Shown: positions 39,229-49,559 of the stretch, piece after piece
Numbering within the stretch: the first letter of the stretch is position 1
Layout of the letters: each line of letters starts with the position of its first letter
Assembly (NCBI GenBank): GCA_036785705.1
Contig: JAWUZG010000015.1
Span: 4,541,001-4,605,000 of the forward strand
From: Acanthornis magna
Lineage: Eukaryota > Chordata > Aves > Passeriformes > Acanthizidae
Length of the DNA stretch: 64,000 nt
Direction: 5' to 3'
Notes under the pieces: generated by a model
Told to the model about the DNA's origin: nothing
Database searches by the model: none
Seen by the model: only the letters and a program-made list of their open reading frames with translations
Program-made: the position numbers and the translations under genes

Positions 39229-42200
39229 GTAAGTGGTGCCTGCCGTGGGGTACACTTTCTTTCCAGTGTCTCCAGACCCAGGATTTTCTATTAACCTACA
39301 GATTATGGAAGGACTTTGTTTGAGGGGAATAGGAGCCCACTGAAAGGGGTGCTTGCCAAGTTTTTGAGGGGGTGCCCCCAAATGGAACCCATCCATTTCC
39401 AGGGAGGATTGTGCTCTGCGGGAAAACTGGGAGAGGTCCTTTGCCTCAAAGGCTGTGTGGCTATCAGCCCTTGTGAGCAACTTCAACCCATCCCCTCCCT
39501 CAGGAAGTGCCCCTGTGCTCCAGTGGATGAGGGGAATCAGATTGACAGGCTGCTTCTGTCCCTTGGTAGGTTGACATTGAAATCAATGGAGAGCCTGTGG
39601 ATCTGCACATGAAGCTGGGAGACAACGGAGAGGCCTTCTTTGTCGAGGAGTCAGAGGAGACTGATGAGGAGGTGCTGCAGGTCTGTGTCCTGCTGTGACT
39701 ACCTGGAAGTGCGGGGTTGAGGTGGAATGACCAGGTTTGGAATTCTGCTCTTCCCCAAAGTGACCCCATTGTCCCATCTGATGTTTTCTGTGTCTGCAAA
39801 GGTTCTTGCTCAAAGGACCTTGCATACCGGGTGGTGGAGTACCCTGAGGGAGTATTAGACCAAATATGTGTATCCCAGACTGGTCTCCATCAATGGGCAT
39901 GGCTGCTGGCCAGCCCAGGCGGGTATCTTGGAGCTTGGCCTCTCGGGGGATCTTGTGACAGGAATGAGAATGAGACAGATGCTGTGGCAGGCTGCCCACT
40001 CCAATGGGAAGTGGGATGAGACCAGTTGTAGCTTCCAGAAATTCTGGCAGCTCTTCTCTCAGGCAGATTTGTGGTTACTGCTGGCTTGGGCAGGGTTTGG
40101 AAGTAGGAAAGGGCTCTAGAGTCAAATCCCATTTGCAGCCTTGGTAATTCTGGTCTTGTGGTGCCATCTCCTGCCTGTCTCTCCTTACCCATGTTAAAGA
40201 TGTCTTTAGCTTGTGGCTGGATCATGCTGCTGTTCTTTTATTCACATGTTGTAGGTACAAACCCTTTCCTTTTAGTCCAGGCCACAAAACCACCCCTTAG
40301 CCGAGGGCTCAGTGCTGTTGGTTGTGCTGTTCCATAGTATGCTCCGTAGAGAGCAAGGAGCTGTCAGTGCTGAAAAGGAGGGTGCTAGAGGGAGCTGATG
40401 GGCTCTTCCCCATCCCTGTTCCAGGGCAGCATCCCCTTCTTCCTCTGCACATCCCCCATGTTCAAGGAGCAGGGCCCAAAGGACACTGTTCAGCCCTCCA
40501 GTAGGCCAGAGTCTGCCAGTGCTGGAGTGATCCTGCACAAGAGGAAGCAACGCAAGAGAAGGCCCAAGAGGAAGGAGGGGTTGGACTTGGATTCTGACAG
40601 CTGTGATGAGACCGAAAGCAATGTGTCCATGAAGGAGCCATGCAAGATGCCAGCCACAAGGTGAGCTGCTTGGTGTGAGCAGGGTGATGCAGTGGGTCAA
40701 GCCTGTGGGTTCCCTTGGTGATACCCAGCAGTAAAATGGGGAAAGTGTTTGCAAGTTGGAGCTCAGTCTCCTGTAGAGTAGAAAACCAATGGGAATGGTG
40801 AAACCAATGGGTATTGCCAGCTTTCTGGAGAAGAAGCTGCTGCTTGAGAGTAGCACAAGTTCCCTCTCTTTCCTCCTTTGCAGTGATGCAGCGTGTTCGT
40901 CCTTTGCTGATCTCCTTGAAGAAAATGGGTCGCTGCAGCCCCAAGAGATACACCCATACTCCGATGGGGAGCTGTTTGAAGAGGCCGGGCAATGGGCAGA
41001 GCCAAGGTGTTCTGCTCAGCTCTGGTGAGAGCAGGTCACGTGCCTCATGACAGGGAAGGTGGTATGGAAAAGTGACTTGGAGTTGTCAGGAGGGGAGGGT
41101 TTTCCTAGCCTGATGTGGCGTGGCTGGGGGAAAGCCAAGGGCTGCTTGTGGCAATGGTCACAGATGTGAGAAGCCTGTGCACACAAGACTCTCTGCTGCT
41201 GAGCTGCTTTGGACAACTGCTGGCATAACACTTTGCTTCCTTGGGCCTCCGCTTCCATAGGTCCTGGTCCTTTGGGAGTGACAGTCTTATAGGGCAGAAG
41301 TGACTTTATGAGAAACCAGCGTTACAAGGTTCTTGGCCTTAAATGTCCTTGCGCTGATAGGAGAGCATGGGGCTGTAGTGTAGGTGAGGTCCCACATCAC
41401 TTTCTTTTCTTGCAGCATCATGCATATCCATCCATCTCCTTCCAAAAGTGATTCTGAACTGGAGATCAAACCACAGGAGAATTTTGTTGCAGGGGCTGAA
41501 TCCCTCATGAAGTGGACCTGGGGAAGGCTCCCTCGGGTAAGTCCCTGCTCTTGCTCTTCTGCTAGGAATAGGCGTCCAAAAGACCTTCAAAAAGCAGAGG
41601 AGGCTGTGGCCAGGCAGCCTTAGGGAAGTTGTCCTCCTCTGCCTGATGCTTTGGGCAACTTCTCATCCTCAAACCTGTTCTTCTGCTTTCCTTGAGGTGA
41701 ATAAATTGAAGCGAGTCAGACCAGCCAAGTTCACAAAGACCATTGCTGCTGCAGCAAACACCATCTCTGCAACACTGGTCCCAGTGAATAAGGCAACCCC
41801 TCATGTTGCCACTTCTGAAGGTCTGGGAGGGGATTCAAGCCCAGCAGGACCTCAGCCCTGTTCCTCAGCTGTGTCTGCTACTGAGCCAGCACTTGCACCC
41901 CAGGCTGGGAGCAGCATCCCCAGGCTGAAGGACCTCTTCAGTGCTGTCAGGGCAAGGAGATTTTTGGGGGCCTACTCAGTCTCACAAAAGAAACAGAAGG
42001 GAGTTGCACCAGAAGTCCAGCCAGATACGGAGCCCTTTGAGGGAGCCACTGCTCCAAGGCAGGGAGGCTCAGAAGGCCTCAAGTCCCAGCTGGAGAGGCA
42101 GAGGAGGCAAGGTGAGAGGGTGACTGATGCTGCTGGAAATGGAGTTTGAACCTGCAGATGAGTCTGACTTTGATGAGCACCTGGGTTGTTTGTTTAGTGT

Positions 42201-45200
42201 AACTCCTTCATTACTGCCCTGGGTCTTCCAGGTGTGGTGTGTTTCCTTTGCCTTCTCTTTGTGCTACCAGCTCCTTTGCTTTGAAGAGACATCCCTTAGG
42301 TGTCCACCTTTCAATGACCACCCTGCTCCCAGGAAGGCTTTCTTGCCCTATGTTCCCTGAAGTCCGTCCTTGGATGTCTCTGCTTTTGCATACTTAGAAG
42401 GTTTCTCAGCAGTACAGGCCATACATTAACTTCAAGTGTCTGACAGCAAGACAAGACCTGGCTTGTGTCTTCATCCTGAGCATGCCAAGTCAAGAGGAAA
42501 ATCACAGAGAAGCATTTATGTGCACCTCTTGACAGTGTATTTAAGGATCATGCTAGTGCAGATGTCTTGAGGCACTTCTGTTGCTGTTGTCTTACATCAG
42601 CTTTTCCAGTAAAAAACTGGCTGCCCTGTTTGTATGATACATGGATATGATGGAGGAAAATGCTGTTGGCTTTCTTGATAGATGCTGGGGTGGTTGGAAA
42701 AGCAATCCAGCTAAGCTCTCTCTCTTCTGTCTGTGCATTGAGGATCCATCAAAAGAAGTTCTCACTTGGGTCCCAGTCCCACTTCCCTGGAAGACCTCTC
42801 CGAGCCGGACAAGAAGCAGGCTCTCTATTTGCACAGGAGGTATGAGTTGCCCCAGCTGGCCAAGCTCAGACATTCTTGAGCAATTTCCCTGGCACAAGGG
42901 ATGGAGGTATGTTTAAAGCTATTCTCTGATGTCACCACCTCTTCTTCCCTTGCTGGCAGTGACACAGAGCAGAGTTTGAGTCCTGTGACAGACCCCAGCA
43001 ACCCCCTGTGTGTCCAGCTGGCATCCACCTTGCCTGCCAACTGCCCCATGGACTCCGACTCAATGCCTACAGTTGCCCTGTCACTGTGCGGGGGCCTCAG
43101 GGACAACAGGCAGATCTCTCACGGTAGGTGGGAGGGGAGGGGGAACCTGCAGCCCTGAAATCCTTTCTATCCTCCAGTGGCATAACATAGCCTCTGTCCC
43201 ACCAGAGAAGTTCATGGAGCACATGATTTCCTACCAGCAGTTTGCTGAGAATCCAAGGCTTGTCTGTGACCCGAACCTGGTGATAATGATCAACAAGAAG
43301 TGAGTGGCCTGCTCTTTCTACTGCTTCATTCCACAATGGACAATGTGGCCCCTTTGTCCCTACAGAAACCCTCCTGTAGGAATGCGACTGCATCCCAGAG
43401 CATGATTGTGCCAAAGTAGTTGTGGGACCTGGCCATACTGCAGGATGGTGATATACCCATCCCTCTTGCTTTTTCCAGGTATTACAGCTGGGCAGTGGCT
43501 GGTCCAATAGTCCTGTCCCTGCAGGCTTTCCAGAGGAACATTCCTGAGGTCAGTGGTACAACGCATTTACTGGCTGTGATTCTCAGTAGGCCCTGGGCTG
43601 AGCCTCCCTGGGCTGAGGACTGACTTTGTCCCATGTTCTGCCATATTCACAGAGCATCATCGATGAATTGGTGAAGGAGAAGATGCCCCAGAAAGGCAGT
43701 AGGTGGTGGTACTCCTGGAGGAGAGAATTCTCAACAGAGTGGGTATGTTTGCAGCAGTGCCTATGGCAACCATGCCCGCAGGGGACAGGCATCGTTCTGG
43801 TGATGGGCAGGAATGGGAATAGGTCCTGGGGATGGCCTGAGGCTGACTATGAGGACATCCAGGATCTGATGAGGTGACTTCTGAAGGTTGCTGTCCCCTT
43901 TGGTCTGTTAATTCCTGAGCAGCAGAACAGCACCTGCAGTAATGTGGACCTTGTAATGGTGAGATGTCCTGCCATGTGCCCCTCATGCCACCTCCCCAGG
44001 TACCACGTGTGCTTGCTGGTCTCCCTGCCCCACCACAGCACCAGCCTGTGCTTCCTCTTCCATGAGCAATGTCCCTGTGAAGGCAGGGGCTGCACTGACA
44101 CCTCTTTTGGCATTGGTGTTCCAACTGGAAGAAAAGCAAAGCAGCCCCTGCTCTTGCTCTTGGCTCTGTGGAAGCACTGCTCAGCAATAACAGAAACATC
44201 TCTGTTATCAATACTGTGTTGAGCCCCAATCCACAACACAGCCCCATGTCAGCCACTGTGAAGAAAATTAACTCTACTTCAACCAAAACCAGCACACCTC
44301 TCTCTGCCTGCAGCAGCAGCCAAGGCCAGGGAAAACCAGCATGGGAACAGTGCAGCCTGACCCTGCTCAGCAGAGGTGAGTGCCTCCCTCCCAGGTCATC
44401 TTCAGGAGTCTGGATACTCCTGGTCTCTTCTCCTACGTGACTAGTTATTCCCAAGTTTGCCTAATGAAAGAGGGTAAGAGCTTTGTTAAGACTGGCTGAC
44501 CGCTTCCATTCTCTGTGTAGGCAGGAGGAAAGGGAATCATCCAGTGATGATGAGCTCCTGCACTCTGGGGACATGTTGGAAGTGGAGGCTCCTGCTCAGA
44601 AACCTCAGCCAACCTACAAGAAATCCCTGCGGCTTTCCTCCAAACAAATTGTATGTATTTATTCCTCCACCCTCACTGTTTTTCTGTGTGTAGGGGTGAG
44701 ACAAACCCTTAAACAGGGATTTCTGTGCTCCTGACTTCATATTTTCATAGAACATCCAGGTTGTGCTGGTTGGCCACCCAGCAGAGGCTTGGGCTCTGGC
44801 CTGGCCGGGTGGCACTCTGGCCAATGGCAAGCCTTGGGCTGGTGTGAATTGGAGGTGTAACATTTTTACTGCCCCTCTGCCGCAGGGAAGGTTGAATCTG
44901 CAGGATGGCCCCAACGAGGTGGCATTCAGTGTGACTACTCAGTACCAGGGCACATGCCGCTGTGAGGCCACCATCTACCTGTGGAACTGGAACGAAAAAG
45001 TGGTGATCTCTGACATCGATGGCACCATCACCAAGTAAAAGGCCTTCCTCCCACCCCAAAATCCTTGTTTTTCCCTGTTAGGAGAAAGTCTCCTTTAAAA
45101 GCTTGCATAAGCAGGCGGAAGGGACCTCAAACCCCATTGGGGTGGGGGTGGATCCTCACCACGGTGGATCTCGTTTGATCAAACTAGCCCGGTCTCCTTT

Positions 45201-47191
45201 GCTTTTAGGTCAGATGCTCTTGGCCACATCTTGCCGCACCTGGGGAAAGACTGGACTCATCATGGCATTGTGAAACTCTTCCACAAAATCCACATGTAGG
45301 TATTGGATCAACTGAGGCCAAGGGGAAGTGGGAAGCTGATGAAGTCAGAGTCAGGGCTTCTTACTCGCTGATGCAGGCTCAGATATTTGCACTATCTGCT
45401 GTCAGTGGTGGCTGATGCTGGCTGTGTTGCCTTCATGGTGTTGGGGGGTGAGAGCAGGAGGTCCCCTGGGAGCAGATGCCAGCATTACCTTCCCTGGGAG
45501 CAATGTGTCAGTGGACGCTTGGCTGGAGAGATAGAGCGAAGCACCGAAGGAAACAAGACAACCCAAAGTCACACCTGACAGTGATGGCACGGGGATCCCC
45601 AGCACTGCAGTGCTGGTACCTCTCTGAGCAGCCAGGGATGGCTTCCCACAGCCCAGGGGAGTCACCTGTGAGGGGTGACAACAGCACTGAGTCCCCGCGG
45701 AGCCTCCAGCGCGGTCGCTGTCCCCCGTGGCCATTGAGAGGCGCTGTGTGCCCGTGGATGGCTCGTTGTGGCCCCGGGAGGAACATGGCAGAGATGCGCT
45801 CCCGAGGCTGCAAGGACGCGACCCGCACCTCGAGTGCCTCTGGCCACCCCGGTAGCACCTGTGCCGAGCTGTCCCCTGCCCGGGCGTCTGCAAGGGCTGG
45901 CTCCAGCTCTCCACAATTGACAGGCAGTGCTGTGGGATCAGAGTGCTGTGTGTGAGTGCTGAGCAGCAGTGGGTACTGTGCAGCTAGGCTGGGTGGCTGT
46001 GTGGCTGCTGGGCTGAGCGTGGAGGGTGGTGCAGGGGCTCCCAGTGTGAGGCAGGTGGGGATTTGGCTTAGTCCGGGTTTCCAGATGAGTGATTCATGTT
46101 GTTTGTGGAACCACCTTGCCTACTAGAGTAGTGACCAGGTTTGGGCTTAGGCCAGGTGCTTGGCTACCTCTTCCTCCTGGGAGCAGGAGAATGCCTTGCT
46201 CAGGTCTCAGCTCAGAGGAGTTCCCTTTGTTCTCTCTAGGAATGGCTACAAGTTCCTCTACTGCTCGGCCAGGGCTATTGGCATGGCTCACATCACCAAA
46301 GGCTACCTCAGACGGGTCAATGCCCAAGGCTGTGGCCTTCCCATGGGCCCCATGCTGCTTTCCCCCAGTAGCCTCTTGTCTGCCTTCCACAGGTACTGTC
46401 CTTTGCTGCACTCCTGTATCCCTGGGGACAGCACCCCCTTCCCCAGCTTGACCCTGAGGGATGTGTGAGCCTTAAACAGCTCTGCCTTCTTTGGTGCACA
46501 ATGCCTTTCGTGGGAGGCAGCAGGGGAGCAGCTTGATTTTTCTGGAGCTTCACAGTAAAGCTTCTGATGCACAAAACCTCTTCCCCTTCAAATCACTTCC
46601 CTGAGCCCCAGACAGGTTTGGTGCCCACTGTGACCGTGTCTCTTGTGCTGCAGGGAGGTGATTGAGAAGAAGCCAGAGGTGTTCAAGGTCACCTGCTTGA
46701 CAGACATCCAAAACCTGTTTGCCACAAAGTGTCCCTTCTACGCAGCCTTTGGGAACAGGCCCAATGTGAGTGGGTGTCGTGGGGCGGAGGGAAGGGTCAG
46801 GCTGGGTGGTGGTGCCTTCCTGCCTCTCTCATGCTGTGCTGGCCTTCCTTGGGCAGGATGTCTACGCTTACAAGCAAGTGGGGCTGCCAGAGAGCCACAT
46901 ATTTACAGTAAATCCCAAGGGAGAGCTGACCCAGGAGCTGGCAAAGAGCTACAAGTCAACGTAAGCAACGTGTTTATGCCTTGGCATCTTTGCCATAACC
47001 TGGCTTTGATGCAGAGAAGCATCTGGTGGGGTAGGAAAGCAAACAAACACCCAGTGACCCCAATGGAACTTCTTTCTTGCCCCCACAGGTATGAGCAACT
47101 CTCGGAGCTGGTGGAAGTTGTGTTCCCTCCTGTGGAGCAGAGCAGGAGCGCTGCTCTGGTGTCCCCAGAGTACAGCCCCTTTGCCTACTAG
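39037..47191 (+). CDS. LPIN3: Lipin-3, phosphatidate phosphatase (spliced, 19 coding exons)
   Basis: Lipins are Mg2+-dependent phosphatidate phosphatases. They turn phosphatidate into diacylglycerol at the ER for triglyceride and phospholipid synthesis, and can act as nuclear co-regulators. I joined 19 exons by consensus sites; every phase closes, giving 2,631 bp and 876 residues plus stop (human LPIN3 is about 850). Seen: the N-LIP domain in residues 1-100; a basic stretch [12 protein letters not shown] at 140-151; a Ser/Pro-rich variable middle; RWWYSWRR at 564-571; the C-LIP/HAD domain from about 642, with catalytic DIDGT at 684-688, LGHIL at 695-699, CSARAIG, and NRPND near the end. LPIN3 rather than LPIN1 or LPIN2 is inferred from the middle region and the EMILIN-like neighbour. 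The last two exons are partly duplicated downstream. Confidence 0.93.
39570..39680 (+). CDS. LPIN3: LPIN3 coding exon 2: N-LIP second half
   Basis: Acceptor TTGGTAG, donor GTCTGT (weak but in the expected place). 37 codons, residues 65-101, including the lipin-invariant [14 protein letters not shown]. The Gly residues in this motif are essential in the family. It ends in an acidic Glu/Asp stretch. Confidence 0.93.
40425..40660 (+). CDS. LPIN3: LPIN3 coding exon 3: nuclear-localisation stretch
   Basis: Acceptor GTTCCAG, donor GTGAGC. Residues 102-180. Starts with the lipin 'LCTSPM' motif and contains the polybasic run at residues 140-151, which in lipins serves nuclear import and phosphatidate binding. 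An acidic Ser/Asp run follows. Ends in phase 2. Confidence 0.92.
40884..41024 (+). CDS. LPIN3: LPIN3 coding exon 4 (3' end has two possible donors)
   Basis: Acceptor CTTTGCAG. Contains EIHPYSDGE, matching the lipin 'DIYPYSDGE' motif. Donor GTGAGA after 41,024 is the stronger site. GTGTTC after 41,006 keeps the same phase and would shorten the protein by six residues. I used the stronger site. Confidence 0.85.
41416..41536 (+). CDS. LPIN3: LPIN3 coding exon 5
   Basis: Acceptor TTGCAG, donor GTAAGT. Carries [10 protein letters not shown] and WTWGRLP-type residues (here KWTWGRLPR), both conserved in lipins. Residues 227-267, phase 0 at the 3' end. Confidence 0.93.
41697..42111 (+). CDS. LPIN3: LPIN3 coding exon 6: variable linker
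   Basis: Acceptor CCTTGAG, donor GTGAGA. Encodes 138 residues rich in Ala, Ser, Pro and Thr with basic patches (about residues 268-405). This part is the least conserved in lipins and is probably disordered. Phase 1 at the 3' end, matching the next exon. Confidence 0.85.
42743..42839 (+). CDS. LPIN3: LPIN3 coding exon 7
   Basis: Acceptor GCATTGAG, donor GTATGA. Only one frame fits both neighbours, and it reads [18 protein letters not shown], matching the lipin 'GPSDIYLDDL..AALYF' region. This residue pattern is LPIN3-like. Other frames through the exon are longer but do not splice in phase. Confidence 0.85.
42960..43123 (+). CDS. LPIN3: LPIN3 coding exon 8
   Basis: Acceptor TGGCAG, donor GTAGGT. 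Ends with VALSLCGGL and the ISHG sequence, the conserved lipin 'ALSLCGGL.D' start of the central block. Residues 438-492. Confidence 0.93.
43206..43299 (+). CDS. LPIN3: LPIN3 coding exon 9
   Basis: Acceptor CACCAG, donor GTGAGT. Encodes [17 protein letters not shown] and DPNLVIMIN, matching the lipin 'F..H.VSY.....NP...DPNLV..I' block. Phases 1 to 2. Confidence 0.93.
43479..43548 (+). CDS. LPIN3: LPIN3 coding exon 10
   Basis: Acceptor TTTCCAG, donor GTCAGT. Encodes [18 protein letters not shown], the conserved lipin 'Y.WAVA.P..LSLQAFQ' motif, which packs against the catalytic domain. Residues 524-547. Confidence 0.94.
43653..43742 (+). CDS. LPIN3: LPIN3 coding exon 11
   Basis: Acceptor TTCACAG, donor GTATGT. 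Thirty codons with [16 protein letters not shown]; the Trp-rich motif is invariant in lipins. Phase 0 at both ends. Confidence 0.93.
44314..44375 (+). CDS. LPIN3: LPIN3 coding exon 12 (short, low conservation)
   Basis: Acceptor TGCCTGCAG, donor GTGAGT, 62 bp. Encodes a Gln/Pro-rich linker with no motif. Accepted because both phases close only when it is included. The run of CAG repeats at the acceptor allows alternative starts three or six bases later. Confidence 0.7.
44521..44650 (+). CDS. LPIN3: LPIN3 coding exon 13
   Basis: Acceptor GTGTAG, donor GTATGT. An acidic Ser-rich patch (ESSSDDE), then [10 protein letters not shown], the hallmark sequence just before the lipin catalytic domain. 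Residues 598-641. Confidence 0.93.
44886..45034 (+). CDS. LPIN3: LPIN3 coding exon 14: catalytic DIDGT
   Basis: Acceptor GCCGCAG, donor GTAAAA. Encodes [13 protein letters not shown] and [12 protein letters not shown]. The DIDGT at nucleotides 45,012-45,026 is the DxDxT nucleophile motif of the HAD-type phosphatidate phosphatases, so the enzyme should be active. Confidence 0.96.
45209..45295 (+). CDS. LPIN3: LPIN3 coding exon 15: LGHIL motif
   Basis: Acceptor CTTTTAG, donor GTAGGT. Encodes [20 protein letters not shown]. The LGHIL matches the LxxIL co-regulator motif through which lipin-1 binds nuclear receptor partners, conserved across lipins. Confidence 0.95.
46240..46392 (+). CDS. LPIN3: LPIN3 coding exon 16: HAD motif II
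   Basis: Acceptor TCTCTAG, donor GTACTG. Encodes [17 protein letters not shown], where the Ser after Cys is HAD motif II, then [10 protein letters not shown]. Residues 720-770. Confidence 0.95.
46654..46765 (+). CDS. LPIN3: LPIN3 coding exon 17: HAD motifs III and IV
   Basis: Acceptor GCTGCAG, donor GTGAGT. Encodes [13 protein letters not shown] with the Lys of motif III, and [10 protein letters not shown], leading into the Asp of motif IV in the next exon. Residues 771-808. Confidence 0.95.
46857..46960 (+). CDS. LPIN3: LPIN3 coding exon 18: left edge of duplication falls inside it
   Basis: Acceptor TGGGCAG, donor GTAAGC. Encodes [24 protein letters not shown]. The first residue completes NRPND. 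From the 16-bp word at 46,885-46,900 onward, this sequence recurs at 52,327 and 59,165, so the tandem unit begins inside this exon. Confidence 0.95.
47089..47191 (+). CDS. LPIN3: LPIN3 last coding exon and stop
   Basis: Acceptor CCCACAG. Encodes the 34-residue tail with LVEVVFPPV and ends PFAY before TAG at 47,189. Human LPIN3 has about 20 residues more after the matching point, so the bird protein has a shorter tail. Two near-identical copies of the exon lie downstream. Confidence 0.95.
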
Positions 47192-47671
47192 ACACCTCCA
47201 GTGCCTGATGCTGACTTGGAGGGCTTGCCCTAACCCTGTCCCTGTGCAGAGCTGAGCCAGGCCTCTCGTGCATCTCCTTTGCCAGGGCTGAATGCTCCAG
47301 ATGCACCTCGTCCTCGCTCTTTGCTGCTGGGGCATTTTGCACTTGGAATAGAGGTGATGACAGCCCTCAGCATGTGGCCAAAGGGGGTAAGAGGGAGCTC
47401 TGACTCTAGGAAAACTCCCGTTGATAACACAAATCCCTGAAAGCTGAGTGTCTTCTAGTGTTTGGAGCTCCTCCAGAGCCTGGCATTTTATAAAGGTGGT
47501 GGTTGTTCACTGTTGTATTTCTTGATGAGCCTCTGGCATAGCTGTTGCTACCTCCAGTATGACCAGTGCTGCAGAGGGTGCAGCTGCCTGCACTTTGGGA
47601 GCTGACACTGCCCAGCTTGGAAAGGTCAATGGAAGATGTTGGGGTTTTGAGTGTCCTGGACTAAAAGCAAG

Positions 47672-47677
47672 AATAAA
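47672..47677 (+). terminator. LPIN3: LPIN3 polyadenylation signal
   Basis: Canonical AATAAA 480 bp after the stop, followed by a GT-rich stretch. A second AATAAA is near 47,783. Transcription from the left must end close to the minus-strand end of gene Y, only about 180 bp away. Confidence 0.75.
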
Positions 47678-47873
47678 TAGTGCCTTCATGCACGCTGCCT
47701 CTTGTCTGCTCTAACCCTGTGCACAGAAATGGGAGCCAGGCTCCAAGTGCTTGGAAAATGTGATGGGATTTACTCTGCTGAAACAATAAAAACGAACTCC
47801 ATGATGTATTTGCAAGGTAAGAATCTTTACAACAACAACAATCAATAGAACATATGTACATTGTAAGAATCTT

Positions 47874-47879
47874 TTTAAT
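47874..47879 (-). terminator. Possible gene Y polyadenylation signal
   Basis: ATTAAA on the minus strand, followed (at lower coordinates) by a run of GTT/TGT repeats that would serve as a GU-rich downstream element. The same sequence is kept in units B and C (near 54,710 and 61,550). It would end a transcript from gene Y in a tail-to-tail arrangement with LPIN3. Confidence 0.4.
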
Positions 47880-48409
47880 GTTGAATCTTTTTGTTGTTTA
47901 TAACAACAACAATCTATAGAACGTATTTACATAACAACCTATCTAACAACAATGGATCAAACGTATTTACAGATGATAACAACACTCTGGAAAACATATC
48001 TACAGAAGAAAACTGAAGAAAACTCTCAAAAACGTATGTACAGAAGGGTGGCATCCATGCCTGGCATCTCCGTCAGTCCTGGAAGAAAAGCAAGCGAGGC
48101 GGTCATTGCAGTGCGGCCCTGAGGGCTGCTCCCTGTGTCCCCAGGCTGTCACACGCTGGCAGAGCGGCACTCTGCCAGCAGCCCTGAGCCCTGCTGGGGC
48201 TGGGGGCGCTGGGACGGGGCTGGTGTGGCCCAAAGCAAGCGCAGGGCAGGCCGGGGGTGGTGCTTGTGCCGCCAGAATGCAGGGCCCCCCAGGCAGCGTG
48301 TCCCTGAGCGGGGCCACCCAGCCCAGCCCCAGCCTGGTGGCAGGAGACCCACTCTGCCTGTGAGCAGGGCATGGGGAGCACGTGCCTGTCCTGCTGCTGC
48401 TGTTGGTCT

Positions 48410-48652
48410 TCATCCCAAGACCATGTCCTCTTCCTCATCTTGTTCATCGACTTCCATGGCTTCAGCATGATCTTCAACATCCACCTCCATCTCTTCCTCA
48501 CTCTCCTCAATGTCCACCTCCATCTCCTCCTCCATCTCCTCCACATCAACTTCCATCTCTTCCACTCCGTTGTCTTCCATATCTATATCCATGCTCTCTT
48601 CTATATCAATCTTCATATCCACTTCCATGTCTTCTTCGGTGTCTCTGACAGC
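48410..48652 (-). CDS. Gene Y acidic-repeat terminal exon, unit A
   Basis: Unrecognised. A minus-strand acceptor (CCCTGTGCAG) precedes 80 codons and a TGA. The product is about half Glu and Asp, organised as irregular repeats of EEMEVD or EEMEVDIEE, with 'MDIDMEDNG' in the middle and 'DEEEDMVLG' at the end. No Lys-rich or hydrophobic segment follows, and nothing suggests a fold. Acidic tails of this kind occur in histone-binding and nucleolar proteins, but I do not assign one. The frame continues upstream to 48,883 without a stop; that part may be intron. All three copies keep the frame open although they differ strongly in sequence. Confidence 0.5.
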   Translation of the reverse strand, partial: AVRDTEEDMEVDMKIDIEESMDIDMEDNGVEEMEVDVEEMEEEMEVDIEESEEEMEVDVEDHAEAMEVDEQDEEEDMVLG

Positions 48653-48883
48653 CTGCACAGGGAGCAAAACCTCAGAGTTTTGCCTGTCCCACACCATCCC
48701 CTCAGAGCTCCAGCCTGCCTGGGCTGTCGGGGGGTGTCCACCTCCATGGAATGGCACTGTACCTTCATTGGGACAAATGGGAGCATCCTGCAGGGATGGA
48801 TGGTAAGATCCAGGCAGCAGGGAGCCTTCAGGACTGACGGCAGATTGATTGTCACCTGGGGAGCAGGTGACAAGCAGGGTCAC
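48653..48883 (-). other. Open extension upstream of gene Y exon
   Basis: The acidic frame is open upstream for another 77 codons to an ATG. Inside is a possible exon: acceptor CTGCTCCCCAG near 48,867 and donor GAAG|GTACAG near 48,763. But joining that donor to the acidic exon would shift its frame. The upstream part is almost identical between units. I therefore treat it as undecided: either intron or a different splice arrangement. Confidence 0.25.
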
Positions 48884-49038
48884 GGGGGCGCGCTCAGAGC
48901 AAGGTGGAGTGCGTCCTCACACAAGGGCGAACGCTTGTGTTGTGCCCTTGGCTGGGTGATGGCAGTGCCAGCTGGGACACCGACTGTGACATCAGCACCC
49001 ACAGGAGCTCCAGGACCACTCCTCTGTGGGCATGGGGA

Positions 49039-49405
49039 CCATAGAATGATGGAATCCCTGAAGGGTTTGCCTTGCAATGGAGCCTGAAGATCATCTTGTC
49101 CCAAGCTGAGCAAGCTCCCAGCAGAGCAGGCTGCTCAGAGTCCTGTCCCAGCTGGCCTTGCATGTTCCAGGCATGGGACATGCACAGCCTCTGTGCACAG
49201 CCTGGGCCAGGGCCTCAGCAGCCTCAGTGTGAAAAAACAGCTTCCTCACATACGACCTCAACTGAGCCCCTTGCAGCTGAAAGCCATGCCCCCTTCTCCT
49301 CTCCCCACATCTTTCTTATGGCTCCCTCCAAGTGCTGCATGGCCGCAGTGAAGCCTTGCCATGGCCTTTTCTTCTCCAGGCTCAGCATCCCCTACTGCCT
49401 TCATG
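49039..49405 (-). repeat. CR1 LINE fragment, unit A
   Basis: Starts with 'atagaatgatggaatccctg', then shows the ordered CR1 blocks 'ctcagagtcctgtccc', 'ccttgcatgttccagg', 'gggccagggcctcagca' and 'ttctccaggctcagcat' in reverse direction. It lies between genes Y and X. Confidence 0.85.
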
Positions 49406-49559
49406 GCAGCTTAGAAAGGAAAAGCAAACAGGCAGAAGCACTGCTGGGCTCCTTCCTCCAGTCTGCCATCTGCCTTCTCCTTCCCTGAGCCCTGGCTGCG
49501 AGTGCAAGTCATCTCCCAGTCTGACACTTCTGCAAGCCACACAAGCCATTTTGCTCCTG

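Noticed and set aside
42641..42916. Longer frames through LPIN3 exon 7
   Set aside because: They do not join in phase to exons 6 and 8. The shorter spliced frame matches the lipin family.
48371..49087. 238-codon plus-strand frame repeated in each unit
   Set aside because: It is the antisense of the acidic exon: its Ser/His/Leu/Phe-rich part mirrors the Glu/Asp/Met codons. Copies keep it open only because the other strand is constrained.
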